Shown here: positions 8,275 to 18,515 of the stretch, piece by piece | Position numbering within the stretch: the first letter of the stretch is position 1 | How the letters are laid out: each line of letters begins with the position of its first letter | Assembly (NCBI RefSeq): GCF_000739635.1 | Contig: NZ_BATQ01000041.1 | Location: forward strand, 124,001-188,000 | Direction: 5' to 3' | Source: Verrucomicrobium sp. BvORR034 | GTDB lineage: Bacteria > Verrucomicrobiota > Verrucomicrobiia > Verrucomicrobiales > Verrucomicrobiaceae | DNA: 64,000 nucleotides | The notes under the pieces: model-generated | Database searches by the model: none | The model's input: only the letters and a program-made list of their open reading frames with translations | Told to the model about the DNA's origin: nothing | Position numbers and translations under genes: made by a program

Positions 8275-10452
8275 ATGGCTAAACATTGGCTCAACCACAC
8301 AACCCACTCCCAGCAACCCGGGGCTCGTCTTTTGAGACGGTCGAAAGGCGAACTGCTCGCGGTCAGTCTGCTCGGAATCTCTGCCACCACGGCAGTGGTT
8401 CACGCCCAAAACGCCCCGGCTCCAAGTGATTCCGCCACCACGCTCCCGCCGGTCGTGGTCGAAGCAACACGCGACACGCCGTATGCCGTCACCCGGACCA
8501 CCACGGCCACCAAGACGGACACACCGCTCATTGACACGCCTCAATCGGTCACCGTCCTGACGGAAAAATTCCTCAGCGACACCGCGGTCACCAGCATCGG
8601 TGACGCCGTCCGCTACGTTCCTGGTGTGGGCACTGCCCAAGGTGAAGGCAACCGCGACACGGTGGTTCTTCGCGGCAACAGCTCCACTGGAGATTATTTC
8701 ATCGATGGTCTGCGCGACGATGCCCAGTACTATCGCGACTTCTACAACATTGAACGCCTTGAAGTTCTCAAGGGACCCAGTGGCATGATCTTCGGCCGTG
8801 GCGGCCCCGGTGGTGTCCTCAACCGCGTCTCCAAGCAAGCCGTGCTTGATGGCAAGTCCTTCTACGAGTTCTCGGCACTCGGCGGCTCCTGGGACCAGTA
8901 TCGCGGTACTCTTGATCTCAACCAGTCGCTGAGCAGCATTGCCGCCCTTCGTCTGAACGGGCTCTTTGAAGACTCAGACTCCTATCGCGATGGTGTTTAC
9001 AACCAGCGCATCGGCGTGAACCCCACCTTTGGACTGGCGATCTCTGAGAACACGACGCTTCGTGTCGGCTTTGAGTACTTCCATGACGAGCGCACTGCTG
9101 ACCGTGGCATTCCCTCTCAGAATGGCAGGCCTTTCCAGACCGATGAGTCCACCTTCTTCGGTGATCCGGACCGCAGCCCGACTGATGTGGACGTGTTCTC
9201 GTTCACGGCCTCGATCGATCACAAGTTTGAAAATGGGACGACGCTGCGCAACGCCACCCGCTACTCGAACTACGACAAGTTCTACCAGAACGTCTTTGCA
9301 GGCGGTGCCGTGCACGGCGGATTGGTCCCCATCAGCGCCTACAACAACGCGACGGAGCGTGAGAACTTCATCAACCAGACGGATGTGGTGTTCAACTTCG
9401 ACACCGGTCCCATCGGACACACCCTGCTGACCGGCGTGGAGTTCAGCCGTCAGGAAACCGACAACTTCCGTGAGACGGGTTATTCCAGCTCCACCGCGAA
9501 TACCTCGCTGGGCAGCGTGTCTGCCTACAATCCCCGCTACAATGGGCCGCTCTTCTTCCGCCAAAGCGACAGCGATGCCGACAACAACAGCGTGGCCACG
9601 GGTGTCGCGCTCTACTTGCAGGACCAGATCCAGCTCACCTCCCAGCTCCAATTGGTGGCCGGGTTGCGTGTTGATCTGCTGGACGTGGACTTCCACAACA
9701 ACCGTAGCGGGCAAGATATCGAGACCTCTGATGATCTGTGGTCCCCTCGTGCAGGCCTGATCTACAAGCCGGTCGAGAATCTCTCCATCTATGGCAGCTA
9801 CACCCTGTCGTACGTGCCGCGCGCTGGCGAACAGCTTGCATCCCTCTCCGTCACCAACGCTGCACTCAAGCCTGAAGAGTTTGAGAACTTCGAAGCAGGT
9901 GTGAAGTGGGATGTGACCCCTGGGCTGTCGCTCACGGCCGCTGCGTACCAGCTGGACCGCTCCAATCAGGCGATCGCTGATCCCAACGATTCCACCAAGC
10001 TCATCCTCGTCGATGGACAGCAGGTCAAGGGCATCGAATTGGGTCTTGCCGGTCAGATCACCGACAACTGGAGCATCACCGCCGGATACGCCTATCAAGA
10101 GGGCGAAACCCAAGCCGCGAGCGGCGCAATCGCCGCAGGCACTCCGATCCAGCAGCTCCCGCGGCACTCAGTGTCGGTGTGGAACCGCTACGACTTCAAT
10201 GAACATTGGGGTGTGGGTATCGGTGCCATCTACCGCGACGAAATCTATGCCGCGGCTGACAACTCCGTCACCGTGCCGAGCTTCGTGCGCTTTGACGCGG
10301 CAGTGTTTTATCGCTTCAACGACAACTTGAGCGCCCAGGTCAACGTCGAGAACATCTTCGACACGGAGTACTACAGCACCGCGCACAACAACAACAACAT
10401 CACCCCTGGCTCACCCGTCGCGCTCCGCGTTGGCGTCACCGTCCGGTTCTAA
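8275..10452 (+). CDS. TonB-dependent catecholate-type siderophore receptor
   Basis: Outer-membrane receptor of 725 residues for a ferric siderophore, closest in pattern to Fiu/CirA-type catecholate receptors. A long signal peptide ends near VVHAQ; a TonB box follows (PPVVVEAT). The plug shows the siderophore-receptor signature (DTPQSVTVLTEKFL, SIGDAVRYVPGVGTAQGEGN, VVLRGNSSTGDYFIDGLRDD, VLKGPSGMIFGRGGPGGVLN). The barrel ends in aromatic LRVGVTVRF, the usual export signal. Unlike the receptor at the left edge it has no STN domain, so it should transport without signalling through FecR. CTAAC boxes upstream suggest control by the nearby two-component system, and a strong terminator follows at 10493. 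Confidence 0.93.
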   Translation: MAKHWLNHTTHSQQPGARLLRRSKGELLAVSLLGISATTAVVHAQNAPAPSDSATTLPPVVVEATRDTPYAVTRTTTATKTDTPLIDTPQSVTVLTEKFLSDTAVTSIGDAVRYVPGVGTAQGEGNRDTVVLRGNSSTGDYFIDGLRDDAQYYRDFYNIERLEVLKGPSGMIFGRGGPGGVLNRVSKQAVLDGKSFYEFSALGGSWDQYRGTLDLNQSLSSIAALRLNGLFEDSDSYRDGVYNQRIGVNPTFGLAISENTTLRVGFEYFHDERTADRGIPSQNGRPFQTDESTFFGDPDRSPTDVDVFSFTASIDHKFENGTTLRNATRYSNYDKFYQNVFAGGAVHGGLVPISAYNNATERENFINQTDVVFNFDTGPIGHTLLTGVEFSRQETDNFRETGYSSSTANTSLGSVSAYNPRYNGPLFFRQSDSDADNNSVATGVALYLQDQIQLTSQLQLVAGLRVDLLDVDFHNNRSGQDIETSDDLWSPRAGLIYKPVENLSIYGSYTLSYVPRAGEQLASLSVTNAALKPEEFENFEAGVKWDVTPGLSLTAAAYQLDRSNQAIADPNDSTKLILVDGQQVKGIELGLAGQITDNWSITAGYAYQEGETQAASGAIAAGTPIQQLPRHSVSVWNRYDFNEHWGVGIGAIYRDEIYAAADNSVTVPSFVRFDAAVFYRFNDNLSAQVNVENIFDTEYYSTAHNNNNITPGSPVALRVGVTVRF

Positions 10453-10492
10453 AGGTAAGGCTTCTTCATTCAGTTCATCAGTTGTTGTTTGG

Positions 10493-10526
10493 ATCCAGGC
10501 CCTCTCACGAGGGCCTGGATTTTTTT
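10493..10526 (+). terminator. intrinsic terminator of the TonB receptor gene
   Basis: A perfect 12-bp stem (10493-10504 with 10509-10520), loop TCAC, then a run of T to 10526. It starts 40 bp after the receptor stop codon. Confidence 0.9.
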
Positions 10527-10626
10527 GTGGAGTGGTGGCGGGGGGTAATGGCGAGAGCGAAAATCCGGCATGAACCGCGGGAGCAGGGCGATGATCGTCC
10601 TATCTTCCTCGTAGAGGTTCGCGCCG

Positions 10627-10779
10627 GGGTTGGAGTACCGTCCCGCATGCGGGACGGAATCAGGATTCACATGTCCCTTGATAGGCTCCCGGCGGAAGGT
10701 GCTCCGACCGTGGTCAGATTCGCGTCATGGGAAGTGCGGGGCGTGATTCCGTCCCGCATGCGGGACGGTACTCCAACCC
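10627..10779. repeat. inverted pair of REP-like palindromic repeats
   Basis: Two 36-bp arms, 10627-10662 and 10744-10779, are exact reverse complements. Each contains the 20-bp palindrome CCGTCCCGCATGCGGGACGG flanked by GGGTTGGAGTA on one side and AATCA on the other. The 81 bp between them hold no gene. A related head (GGTTGGAGT-CCG) with a different hairpin tip occurs at 53912-53940, and the inner TCCCGCATGCGGGA recurs at 46267-46280. This is the layout of REP/BIME elements. The whole stretch 10527-10851 has no coding region. Confidence 0.75.
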
Positions 10780-10851
10780 GGCTGCGTGTCCAAAGCGGTC
10801 GTTTGGCCGCGTGGATCGGAGCCACGTCAGACCTTGGGCGTTGCCCAGGGC

Positions 10852-13800
10852 TCACAGTTTCCTCGCCCCCACCCAGCCGTACAGGGAGGGCAGGATCAGG
10901 AGGTTCAGCAAGGTTGAGGTGGCTAGGCCGCCGAGGATGACGACTGCCATGGGGTGCTCAATTTCATGCCCTGGCACGTGGCCCTTCCATGCGAGGGGGA
11001 TCAAGGCAAGCGCCGCACAGGTGGCGGTCATGAGGATGGGGGAGAGACGCTCGCGCGCGCCTTGCAGCAATAGTTCCCGACCAAAGGGCACGCCTTCCTT
11101 TTTCTGAAGGTGCTGGTAGTGACTGAGCAGCATGATGCCATTGCGGGCGGCGATGCCCAGCACCGTGACAAAACCCACCAGGGAACCCAGTGAGAGAATG
11201 CCACCCGTCCACCATACGGCAATGATGCCGCCAATGAGGGCAAAGGGCAGAGACAGCGCCATGAGCGCAGTGTGGCGCAGAGACTGAAAGTCTGCCTGCA
11301 ACAGTGCCAGCACTCCTACCAGGGAGGCGATGCTGAGGAGCAGGATCCTCTGTTGGGACTCGCGACGGGCGGCGTCTTCACCGAGGAACTCCGGGTGATA
11401 TCCCTCTGGGAACTGGATGGCGGAGACCTTCTCCTGAATCTCCCTGACCACCGCACCCAGATCGCGCCCGGAGGTATTGCAGGTGACGTCCAGCCGGCGG
11501 GAGGCGGCCTCCCGCTTGATCTCGTTGGGTGTGGGGACAATACTGATGTCTGCGACGTCTCCGAGACGGGCGTGTCCGCCGCCGGGGAGGTCGATGAGCA
11601 GCTCGTTCAGGACGGTGGCATCATTGCGCACCTCTGCAGTGCCCCACACGGCCACTTCATGCACCTTCTGCTGGTCGTACACTTCTCCCACCTTCTGGCC
11701 TTTGACGAAGACGCCCAGCGCGTGGCGGATCTGCGCCGAACTGATCCCCAGGGCGGAGGCGGCCTCGTTGCGAATCTGCACGCGCACCTGGGGCACCATG
11801 GCCTGGGGCTCCACCTTGAGAGCGGTCACTCCTTGAACCGTGCTCATGGCGGCGCGGGCTTCCTCGGCCTTGGCCCGGAGCACATCCAGGTCAGGGCCGA
11901 ACAACCGGACGACCACGCTGGCTCCCGCCCCGGTGAGCACTTCCTTCACCCGTTCCCGCAGGTAAGTCTGCACATCCCGATAGAGTCCGGGGTAGCCATC
12001 GACCACCTCCTGGACTTTTTTCAGAGACCCGTCGTAGTCAACCGAGGGATCCAGGGAGATCCACAGCTCGGTGAAGTTCGGGCCCACCACCTCATCACCC
12101 AGCTCGGCACGGCCGATGTGGGAGCCGAAGTGGTTGACTCCTGGAATCGCCCGTAACTCCTTGCTGGCCTGGACGGTGATGCGGGTCATGGAGTCCAGCG
12201 AGGTGGCGGGCTTCTCCACCCAGTGCATGAGAAAGTCTCGCTCACGGAAGTTGGGCAGGAACTCCTCGCCGAACCTGGTGGCCATGTAGCCAGCCCCAGC
12301 AATCGCCAGGAGCACAGCGACGAGGGCCAGTCGTGGGATCTTCAGGATGGGGGGCAGGATGAGGGCGTAGAGCCACTGCAGGCCTTTTAGTAGCGGGCTT
12401 TCTCTCGGTCGGGCAGGGATCTTGCGCAACAGGAGGAAACTGAGGGCGGGGGTAACGGTGAGCGCCACCACCAGAGAGGCGAGGATGCTGAGTACATAGG
12501 CCAGGGCCAACGGCCGGAAGAAGCTCCCTGCCAGGCCGCCGAGGAAGAACACCGGCAGCATGACCAACACCACAATGATGCTCGCGTAAACCACCGCGCT
12601 GCGCACCTCCAGCGAGGCCTTGAGCACGACGTTGAATTTGGATCGCGGTTTGGGGAGCAGGGCATTGAGCCGGAGCCGGCGGTGGATGTTCTCCACGTCG
12701 ATGATGGCATCATCCACCACTTCACCCAGGGCGATGACCAGACCGGCAAGGACCATGGTGTTGATGGTCTCGCCAAAGGCGCGCAGCACCAGCACTGCGG
12801 CGAGGAGGGAAAGCGGGATGGCGGTGAGGCTGATGAAGGCGGTGCGCAGGTCGAAAAGGAACACCAGCAGCACCACGACGACGAGGAGGCAGCCCAGCCA
12901 GAGGGCATGGCCGAGGTTTTCCAGAGAGGTCTCAATGAAGGTGGCGGGCCGGAAGATCTTGTTGTCGATGTCCACTCCGGGAAGGGCGGGCTTCAAGGTA
13001 TCCAGCGCCTGTTCGACCATTCGCGTCACGTCCAACGTATTGCCCCAAGGCTGTTTCTCCACGATGAGGAGGAGGCCGGGCTGATCATTGATGATGGCAT
13101 CCCCGACGGGTGGCGGATGACCGATACGAACGTCTGCGACATCCCGCAAACGGATGGGCGCGCCGTTGCGTGATTCCACCAGGCTGTTGGCGAGGTCATC
13201 GACATGGGAGATGGGTGCGGCATTGCGGACCGCGAGACGCTGGTTGGGACTGTCCAGGAACCCGCCAGGCGCTACGGTGGCGGCGTCTCCCGCGGCACGG
13301 ATCACGGCATCCAGCGTGACGCCGAGGGCGCGCAGTTTCTCCGGATCCACCAGCACCTGGTACTGCTTGTCCCGCTGACCCCAGATGGCCACGTTGGCGA
13401 CGCCCTGGATGGACATGAGCCGGGGGCGGATGGTCCACAGGGCCTGTTCACTGAGCTCCTGCTGGCTGAGTGTGGCGGAGGTGAGGCCGATCTTCATGAC
13501 CCGGCTCAGGGAGGAATGAGGAGATAACAGCACGGGCGTGCGCGCCACGGCAGGCAGCCGCCCCTGCATCTGGGCCAGCCGTTCCGTGATCATCTGCCGG
13601 GCCTGCAGGAGGTCCGTGCCATCATGAAAGATGAGGACGATGGAGGAGAGACCGAGGACCGACTTGGATCGGGCAGTCTTCAGCCAGGACAGGCCGGTGA
13701 GCGCCCGCTCAAGTGGCACCGTGACCAGGGCATCCACTTCCTCGGTAGAGAGGCCGGGGGCCTCCGTCTGCACCTCGGCGAGGGGAGGCGCAAACTCAGG

Positions 13801-13917
13801 GAATACATCCAATGGGGCGTGCCGCACGGATTGCAGGCCAAAGACCAGCAGGACGACCGCCAGAAGCACCACCAGCACACGAAATCGCAACGCACCGGAG
13901 ACCAGGGAATTGAGCAT
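10852..13917 (-). CDS. HME-type RND efflux pump, CusA/CzcA family
   Basis: Inner-membrane proton-driven pump of 1021 residues, full length for the heavy-metal RND family. Seen: TM1 ([26 protein letters not shown], split here for length), pore-domain motifs ([24 protein letters not shown]), the TM4 charged motif with the family acid cluster ([18 protein letters not shown], in place of the CzcA DFG-VDG-VEN version), and the second-half helices ([26 protein letters not shown]). With the adaptor, outer-membrane factor and CusRS-like regulator pair in the same operon, export of a metal cation (Cu, Ag, Zn, Co or similar) is likely. The GE-for-DFG change means the exact substrate should not be read from CzcA. 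It starts 18 bp after the adaptor stop. Confidence 0.92.
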   Translation of the reverse strand: MLNSLVSGALRFRVLVVLLAVVLLVFGLQSVRHAPLDVFPEFAPPLAEVQTEAPGLSTEEVDALVTVPLERALTGLSWLKTARSKSVLGLSSIVLIFHDGTDLLQARQMITERLAQMQGRLPAVARTPVLLSPHSSLSRVMKIGLTSATLSQQELSEQALWTIRPRLMSIQGVANVAIWGQRDKQYQVLVDPEKLRALGVTLDAVIRAAGDAATVAPGGFLDSPNQRLAVRNAAPISHVDDLANSLVESRNGAPIRLRDVADVRIGHPPPVGDAIINDQPGLLLIVEKQPWGNTLDVTRMVEQALDTLKPALPGVDIDNKIFRPATFIETSLENLGHALWLGCLLVVVVLLVFLFDLRTAFISLTAIPLSLLAAVLVLRAFGETINTMVLAGLVIALGEVVDDAIIDVENIHRRLRLNALLPKPRSKFNVVLKASLEVRSAVVYASIIVVLVMLPVFFLGGLAGSFFRPLALAYVLSILASLVVALTVTPALSFLLLRKIPARPRESPLLKGLQWLYALILPPILKIPRLALVAVLLAIAGAGYMATRFGEEFLPNFRERDFLMHWVEKPATSLDSMTRITVQASKELRAIPGVNHFGSHIGRAELGDEVVGPNFTELWISLDPSVDYDGSLKKVQEVVDGYPGLYRDVQTYLRERVKEVLTGAGASVVVRLFGPDLDVLRAKAEEARAAMSTVQGVTALKVEPQAMVPQVRVQIRNEAASALGISSAQIRHALGVFVKGQKVGEVYDQQKVHEVAVWGTAEVRNDATVLNELLIDLPGGGHARLGDVADISIVPTPNEIKREAASRRLDVTCNTSGRDLGAVVREIQEKVSAIQFPEGYHPEFLGEDAARRESQQRILLLSIASLVGVLALLQADFQSLRHTALMALSLPFALIGGIIAVWWTGGILSLGSLVGFVTVLGIAARNGIMLLSHYQHLQKKEGVPFGRELLLQGARERLSPILMTATCAALALIPLAWKGHVPGHEIEHPMAVVILGGLATSTLLNLLILPSLYGWVGARKL

Positions 13918-13935
13918 AGCGTCGAATCGTTCTCC

Positions 13936-14922
13936 TTACTTGCCGTTGCCAAACTCCGCACCGAACAGCTCGGCAGCCCCGGTCTTCACCACCGTGGTCC
14001 CGACGGGCAGTCCCGAGTCGAGCAGCACCGTGTCTCCTTCCACACGGCGGACCTGAATCCTGCGCCTCACGAAGGTCTGGGGGGCTGTTTGTTCATAGAC
14101 CCAGGCCCCGCCGTGAGCGTCATAGAAGAGCGAGCTCCAGGGGACGGAAGGCAGCTCCCGTTTGACGTCCTTCACCGGAATGTGAACCATGAGGCGCTGC
14201 CCCAGGGGTGGTGGAGATTTTTCATCCAGCGCGTAGAACAGATCCACGGTGCCGGTGGCGATATTTCCTGAACTCTGGAGCGGCTGTGGGGTGAGGATCG
14301 AGGACTTACCCTTGTCTGCGGGGGTGCTGGCGGTTGCCGGCTGGGCAGTGTCCAGTGAAGGCAGCTCCAGGGAGGAGATGCTGACCCGCACGGTGCGACG
14401 GGTGGACTTGAGTGCCTCCGCCACGGGCAGGCCCAGCAGGTCCCGCTGGTTTTTTGCGGTGGCCAGGGCGGTGCGTGCCACGGCCTCCGCAGTGCGGGCA
14501 TCGTCCATGGCCCGCTCACTGCCGGCCCGCTCGCGTGCGAGCTGGGTGGTGCGTTGCACGGTGACTTGGGCGGCATCCACCTGGACTTGAGCGCTGGCCA
14601 CGGCACCGTCGGCCACATTCTGCAACTCCGCCAGGCGACGCAGTTCTTCCGTCGTGACGGGAGGCATGGGGGCCAGTACGTCCGGTCGGGAGGAGAGTGA
14701 GAGCATCACTTCGCCGGCAAAGAGGTGGGTCTCATGGGCCGACTTGGAGGTGACCTCTGCCACCTCCACGCCGAGGCGCTTCTCTGCTTGAGCGGTGATT
14801 TTGAGAGTGGGCAGCGCGGCCTCCATGACACCGTTGGTCACTTGAGACGGCGGATTCGCCGGATCGGCCCCCGTGGCCGCGAGCGGAAGCATCAGAAGGG
14901 GGAGCAGGAGAGAGGGTTTCAT
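13936..14922 (-). CDS. RND periplasmic adaptor (membrane fusion protein), CusB-like
   Basis: A 328-residue adaptor that bridges pump and outer-membrane channel. It has a signal peptide (MKPSLLLPLLMLPLAATGA), a barrel-sandwich start (LKITAQAEKRLGVEVAEVTSK), a long alpha hairpin (ELRRLAELQNVADGAVASAQ... AEAVARTALATAKNQRDLLG) and the C-terminal beta domain (RRRIQVRRVEGDTVLLDSGLPVG, TVVKTGAAELFGAEF). It is shorter than CusB and lacks its Met-rich N-terminal metal-binding tail. It lies in the middle of the efflux operon, between the outer-membrane factor and the pump. Confidence 0.88.
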   Translation of the reverse strand: MKPSLLLPLLMLPLAATGADPANPPSQVTNGVMEAALPTLKITAQAEKRLGVEVAEVTSKSAHETHLFAGEVMLSLSSRPDVLAPMPPVTTEELRRLAELQNVADGAVASAQVQVDAAQVTVQRTTQLARERAGSERAMDDARTAEAVARTALATAKNQRDLLGLPVAEALKSTRRTVRVSISSLELPSLDTAQPATASTPADKGKSSILTPQPLQSSGNIATGTVDLFYALDEKSPPPLGQRLMVHIPVKDVKRELPSVPWSSLFYDAHGGAWVYEQTAPQTFVRRRIQVRRVEGDTVLLDSGLPVGTTVVKTGAAELFGAEFGNGK

Positions 14923-14955
14923 TTGCGTGAATGAAGTGGGTGCAGGGGCCTCAGG

Positions 14956-16308
14956 CTATTTGACGCGGCCTCCCGCCCGATCGAGCTCAGCCCAGGCATC
15001 GCGCAATCTGGCTTCGCTTTCGGCATACTTGGAGCGGGCGTCTGCCACGCGTCGTGCGGAATCGAGGGTGGCGAGTTGGGGGCTGTTCCCCAGCTCGACG
15101 GAGCGCATGGCCAGTTTCAATGAGTTGTCGAGCTCCGGCATGATCCGTGTCCAACCTGCCATGACATTCTGGGCGGCTTTCACCTGCAGGTGGGCTCTGC
15201 GCACCTCTGTGGCAGCATGATTGCGTGCTGCATTGAGCATGCGGACGGCTTTCTCCAGTTGAGCGTTGGCAACGGCTCGTCCTCCCTGGTTTTGATTGAG
15301 CACCGGCAGGGTGGCATCAAAGGAGGCCTGGGTGCCGGCGCCCTCTGTGGTCTTCAGGCCGGCGGAGAGGGCCACCATCTCCGCAGGGGCGAGTTTGGCC
15401 TTGGCAGCGGCCGCCTCCACCGCCATCTCCGCCGCCCGCACATCCGGCCGGTTGATGAGGGCCTCCTCCACCAGCCTGCCGACAGGGGCGGGTGCTTTCA
15501 GACGTGGAGAAGGGAGCGGCTTGAGGGTGATGTTTTCCTTGCTCGCGGAGAGGCCCAGGAGCCCTCTGAGCTGCTGCATGGCGAGGTCATATTCGTATTG
15601 CAACCGGAGTTCCTCCTGCCTCGCCACCAGGGCATCGGCGGTGGCTTGGGAGGCCTCTAGTTCACCGGTCTCGCCAGCCCGGAACTGTGCTCCGGCCAGA
15701 TCTGAGATCTGATGGAAAATGGTGGCACTCTCCTTCGCTCGGGCGCGTTTGGTTCTGGCCAGCTCCACGGCATGGCAGGCGAGCTTCACATCCCGGGCCA
15801 GGTCCACTCCTCCTTGTGTTAGTTTCAAGGCCACGGCATCTGCATCCAGCCTGGCGGCCTTGATGCGCCTGGGGCGCAGCCAGAGGGCTTCCACCGGTAG
15901 TTTTGCGGTAAACTCCAGCGCACTCGTGTTGTGCGGCAGCAGCAGGCCCAGCGAGGGGTTGGTGAGTTCTCCAGCCTTCACGATATCCGCCTGGCTGATG
16001 CCCAGGTCTCCCAGCGCAGCCTGAAAGTCGGGATTGTTCAGCAGGCCCAACGCCACTGCATGATCCGGCGTGAGCGATGAACCGGCGGAGATTCCCTCCC
16101 CCCATGAAAACTGGGCGGGTTCATTGCGGGAAGTCAGGATGCTGCGGTTGGCTTCTAGAACCGGACGGGTGTTTCCGGACAGGCGCTGCGAGGTGCTGCA
16201 ACTTGCAGTCAGTGACAAAAAAGCAATGCAGGGCAAGCCTGTGGCAATACGGGGCAAAAGCGCGCAGAACATGTGCCTCACATATCGGCGGCGCAGGGTT
16301 AGTGTCAT
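14956..16308 (-). CDS. outer-membrane factor of the RND efflux operon, TolC/CusC-like
   Basis: A 450-residue TolC-type channel. ATG at 16306-16308 is chosen because AGGGGA lies just before it and the gene then begins 22 bp after the histidine kinase stop; a longer frame to 16416 would run into the kinase. A signal sequence ends in LSLTASC, which may be a lipobox (T at -3 is unusual). Two outer-membrane-efflux repeats are visible (DHAVALGLLNNPDFQAALGD, LVEEALINRPDVRAAEMAVE) with long Ala/Leu-rich helices for the periplasmic tunnel. Same-strand neighbours give the order regulator, kinase, channel, adaptor, pump. Confidence 0.87.
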   Translation of the reverse strand: MTLTLRRRYVRHMFCALLPRIATGLPCIAFLSLTASCSTSQRLSGNTRPVLEANRSILTSRNEPAQFSWGEGISAGSSLTPDHAVALGLLNNPDFQAALGDLGISQADIVKAGELTNPSLGLLLPHNTSALEFTAKLPVEALWLRPRRIKAARLDADAVALKLTQGGVDLARDVKLACHAVELARTKRARAKESATIFHQISDLAGAQFRAGETGELEASQATADALVARQEELRLQYEYDLAMQQLRGLLGLSASKENITLKPLPSPRLKAPAPVGRLVEEALINRPDVRAAEMAVEAAAAKAKLAPAEMVALSAGLKTTEGAGTQASFDATLPVLNQNQGGRAVANAQLEKAVRMLNAARNHAATEVRRAHLQVKAAQNVMAGWTRIMPELDNSLKLAMRSVELGNSPQLATLDSARRVADARSKYAESEARLRDAWAELDRAGGRVK

Positions 16309-16330
16309 AAGATTTCCCCTAACTTTTCTG

Positions 16331-17773
16331 TTAGTGACTGGATGGTGTGATGGGAATCTGCAGGTGGAACACGGTTCCTTCTTTCTCCTTGCTAGTGACA
16401 TTGACGGTGCCTCCATGTAGCGCGATCACCGTCTTGACCAGCGCCAGGCCCAAACCGGAGCCGGTGACCAGTTCGGTGTTTGTCCGTGCGGCGTCGATCC
16501 GGTAGAACCGGTCAAAAATGCGGCCCAAGTGCACTGCGGGAATGCCGCATCCGGTGTCCGAAACTGTCAGGTGCAGGTGCTGGCTTTTTTGCAACACTCC
16601 GATCTCAATGCGGCCGCCTTCTGGAGTGTGACGCAGGGCATTGGAGACCAGGTTTGCCAGGGCCATGCGGAGGAGTGTTTCGTCTGCAGCGGCGCGCCCG
16701 CTGCCCTCGCAGTGGATCTGGACGCCCCGCTCTTCCGCCAGGGCGGAGAAGTAGTCGGCCACATTTGCTGCCATGACGGCGGCATCAACATGGGTTCGAT
16801 GTAAAACTGTCTCGGCGTTGTCGGCGCGGGCAATGAAGAGAAGGCTGTCCACCATGCGATTGAGCCGCTCGAACTCGCTGAGGTTCGCGACCATGGCCTG
16901 GCGATACTCCTCACCCTCGCGGTTCTGGGTCAGCAGGATGCTGGTGGAGATCATCAGGTTGTTCAGCGGGGTGCGAAACTCATGGGCGGCGTCCGCAGAG
17001 AACTGCGACAACCGCTGGAAGGCCTCACTGAGACGATTGAGCATGATGTCAAAGGCTCCCGCCATGTGTGCCAGTTCCCGCGGCCAGGGGTTCTTCCCAA
17101 CTCGTTCACCCAGTCCCCCTGCGCCGACGCGCTGCATGACCTCAGTGATGTTACGCAGAGGCTTGAGGCCCCTGCGAGTCATGAGCCAGGCCAGAATGCC
17201 GGAGAAGATGGAGCCCCCAACGACGACGATGACCAGTTGCAATCGGAACTGTGACATCCACTGGTCAACGTGAGTGATGTCCAGGGCGACATAGTATTGC
17301 AGAGGGAGGGCGCTTTTCCCGCGGCTCACGGTGGCCGAGGCAAAGAACACGGGGAATCCGGATGCAGAGGTGGCCCGATACACGCGGCTGATTTTTTGAT
17401 CGGGTCCAACGGGAGGAGGGAAGGTGTCCTGCCCCAGGCCCAACCCGGAGAAACCAGGAGTTTCCACCAGAGTCTGACCGTTGGAATCCACGAGACGGCC
17501 ATAGTACTTCTCGAGACTCCGGTTCGCGGCGGTGGAGCGGACGGTCTCTGCCGCCTCCTCCAGATTCAAGGGGTGCTGATCCACCTCGTATCTGAGCGTG
17601 GCCACATGGTCGGAGAGGAGCTCGGCATCTTCCACCTCGAAGCCGTGGTGCAGTTGCTCATGCAGAAACACGGCGGCGGCGGTGAGGGTGAACGCTGCCA
17701 CCAGCATGTAGCCGGCCACCAGGCGGGCGGTGAGCCCGAGCGTCTTGTTCCAATGGTGGAGGCCGTCGGTCAC
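16331..17773 (-). CDS. sensor histidine kinase, CusS/PmrB-like
   Basis: Inner-membrane sensor kinase of 480 residues. TM1 is at ~15-37, a periplasmic sensing loop spans ~40-175, TM2 ~178-198, then HAMP (RRGLKPLRNITEVMQRVGAGGLGERV), HisKA with phospho-acceptor His264 (FSADAAHEFRTPLNNL) and HATPase_c with N, G1 and G2 boxes (LRMALANLVSNALRHT, VSDTGCGIPA, GSGLGLALVKTVIALHGG). It overlaps the response regulator by 4 bp and is followed by the efflux genes. The loop has no obvious Met or His cluster, so the sensed signal is open. Confidence 0.93.
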   Translation of the reverse strand: MTDGLHHWNKTLGLTARLVAGYMLVAAFTLTAAAVFLHEQLHHGFEVEDAELLSDHVATLRYEVDQHPLNLEEAAETVRSTAANRSLEKYYGRLVDSNGQTLVETPGFSGLGLGQDTFPPPVGPDQKISRVYRATSASGFPVFFASATVSRGKSALPLQYYVALDITHVDQWMSQFRLQLVIVVVGGSIFSGILAWLMTRRGLKPLRNITEVMQRVGAGGLGERVGKNPWPRELAHMAGAFDIMLNRLSEAFQRLSQFSADAAHEFRTPLNNLMISTSILLTQNREGEEYRQAMVANLSEFERLNRMVDSLLFIARADNAETVLHRTHVDAAVMAANVADYFSALAEERGVQIHCEGSGRAAADETLLRMALANLVSNALRHTPEGGRIEIGVLQKSQHLHLTVSDTGCGIPAVHLGRIFDRFYRIDAARTNTELVTGSGLGLALVKTVIALHGGTVNVTSKEKEGTVFHLQIPITPSSH

Positions 17774-18444
17774 CCCCGGTCCTCCAGCATGTAGCCATGC
17801 CCACGCTGCGTGTGGATGAGCTTGCTCCCGTGTCCGTCGTCAACCTTCCGCCGCAGTCTGCCGATGGTCACGTCCACGGCGTTGGAATCGATGGAGTAAT
17901 TCATCTCCCAGACCAGCTCTGCGAGGGTGGCGCGGGAGAAGACCTCCCCTTTGCGGCGCACGAGCAGGCTGAGGAGCTGGAACTCCTTGGCCGTGAGATC
18001 AAGCGGGCGGCCGGCACGTCTGGCTTTCATGCTCTGAAGGTCCAGCTCCAGGTCCGCCACGACGACGCATTCCGCATGGCGGGCAGGCGCCCGGCGCAGA
18101 AGCACGCGAACACGGGCCACAAACTCCACCCAGGCGAAGGGTTTGACGATGTAGTCATCCCCGCCCAGCTCCAGCCCGCGCACGCGGTCAGAGACGGAAT
18201 CGCGGGCTGTGAGAAATAACACCGGGGTCTGGGTGTTCTTTTCGCGGATGGTCTTCAGAACGTCCCAGCCGTCCATCACGGGTAGCATGACGTCCAGGAC
18301 GATGAGGTCGTAGTGGGAGCCGTTCGCGTAGTAGATGGCCTCGCCGCCGTCCCGTGCCGCATCCACCAAAAAACCCGACTCCCGAAGGCCCCGGGCAAGG
18401 CTCTCCCGGCTTCTTGGTTCATCCTCTACTATCAGTATTCGCAT
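17770..18444 (-). CDS. OmpR-family response regulator, CusR-like
   Basis: A 224-residue regulator. The receiver domain has acidic pocket E7-D8, phospho-acceptor D51 (IVLDVMLPVMDGWDVLK), T in VLFLTARDS and K in DYIVKPF. The C-terminal winged helix is complete (LDLTAKEFQLLSLLVRRKGEVFSRATLAELVWEM, VDVTIGRLRRKVDDGHGSKLIHTQRGHGYML). It is first in a five-gene leftward operon with kinase, outer-membrane factor, adaptor and pump. Its own upstream region carries spaced CTAAC-like boxes at 18516-18553, so autoregulation is likely, and similar boxes lie before three other envelope genes in the window. Confidence 0.94.
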   Translation of the reverse strand: MRILIVEDEPRSRESLARGLRESGFLVDAARDGGEAIYYANGSHYDLIVLDVMLPVMDGWDVLKTIREKNTQTPVLFLTARDSVSDRVRGLELGGDDYIVKPFAWVEFVARVRVLLRRAPARHAECVVVADLELDLQSMKARRAGRPLDLTAKEFQLLSLLVRRKGEVFSRATLAELVWEMNYSIDSNAVDVTIGRLRRKVDDGHGSKLIHTQRGHGYMLEDRG

Positions 18445-18515
18445 TTGGCTTGGTCAGGCAATGGTGACGTGCCGCGGCTCCACGCTGCGCACAGCCACCA
18501 TTGGAGCGCCAAATC

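Noticed and set aside
16301-16335. CTAAC and GTTAG 11 bp apart between the kinase and outer-membrane factor genes
   Set aside because: They lie across the start codon and a 22-bp gap inside an operon, the neighbouring positions do not match, and an internal promoter is not needed.
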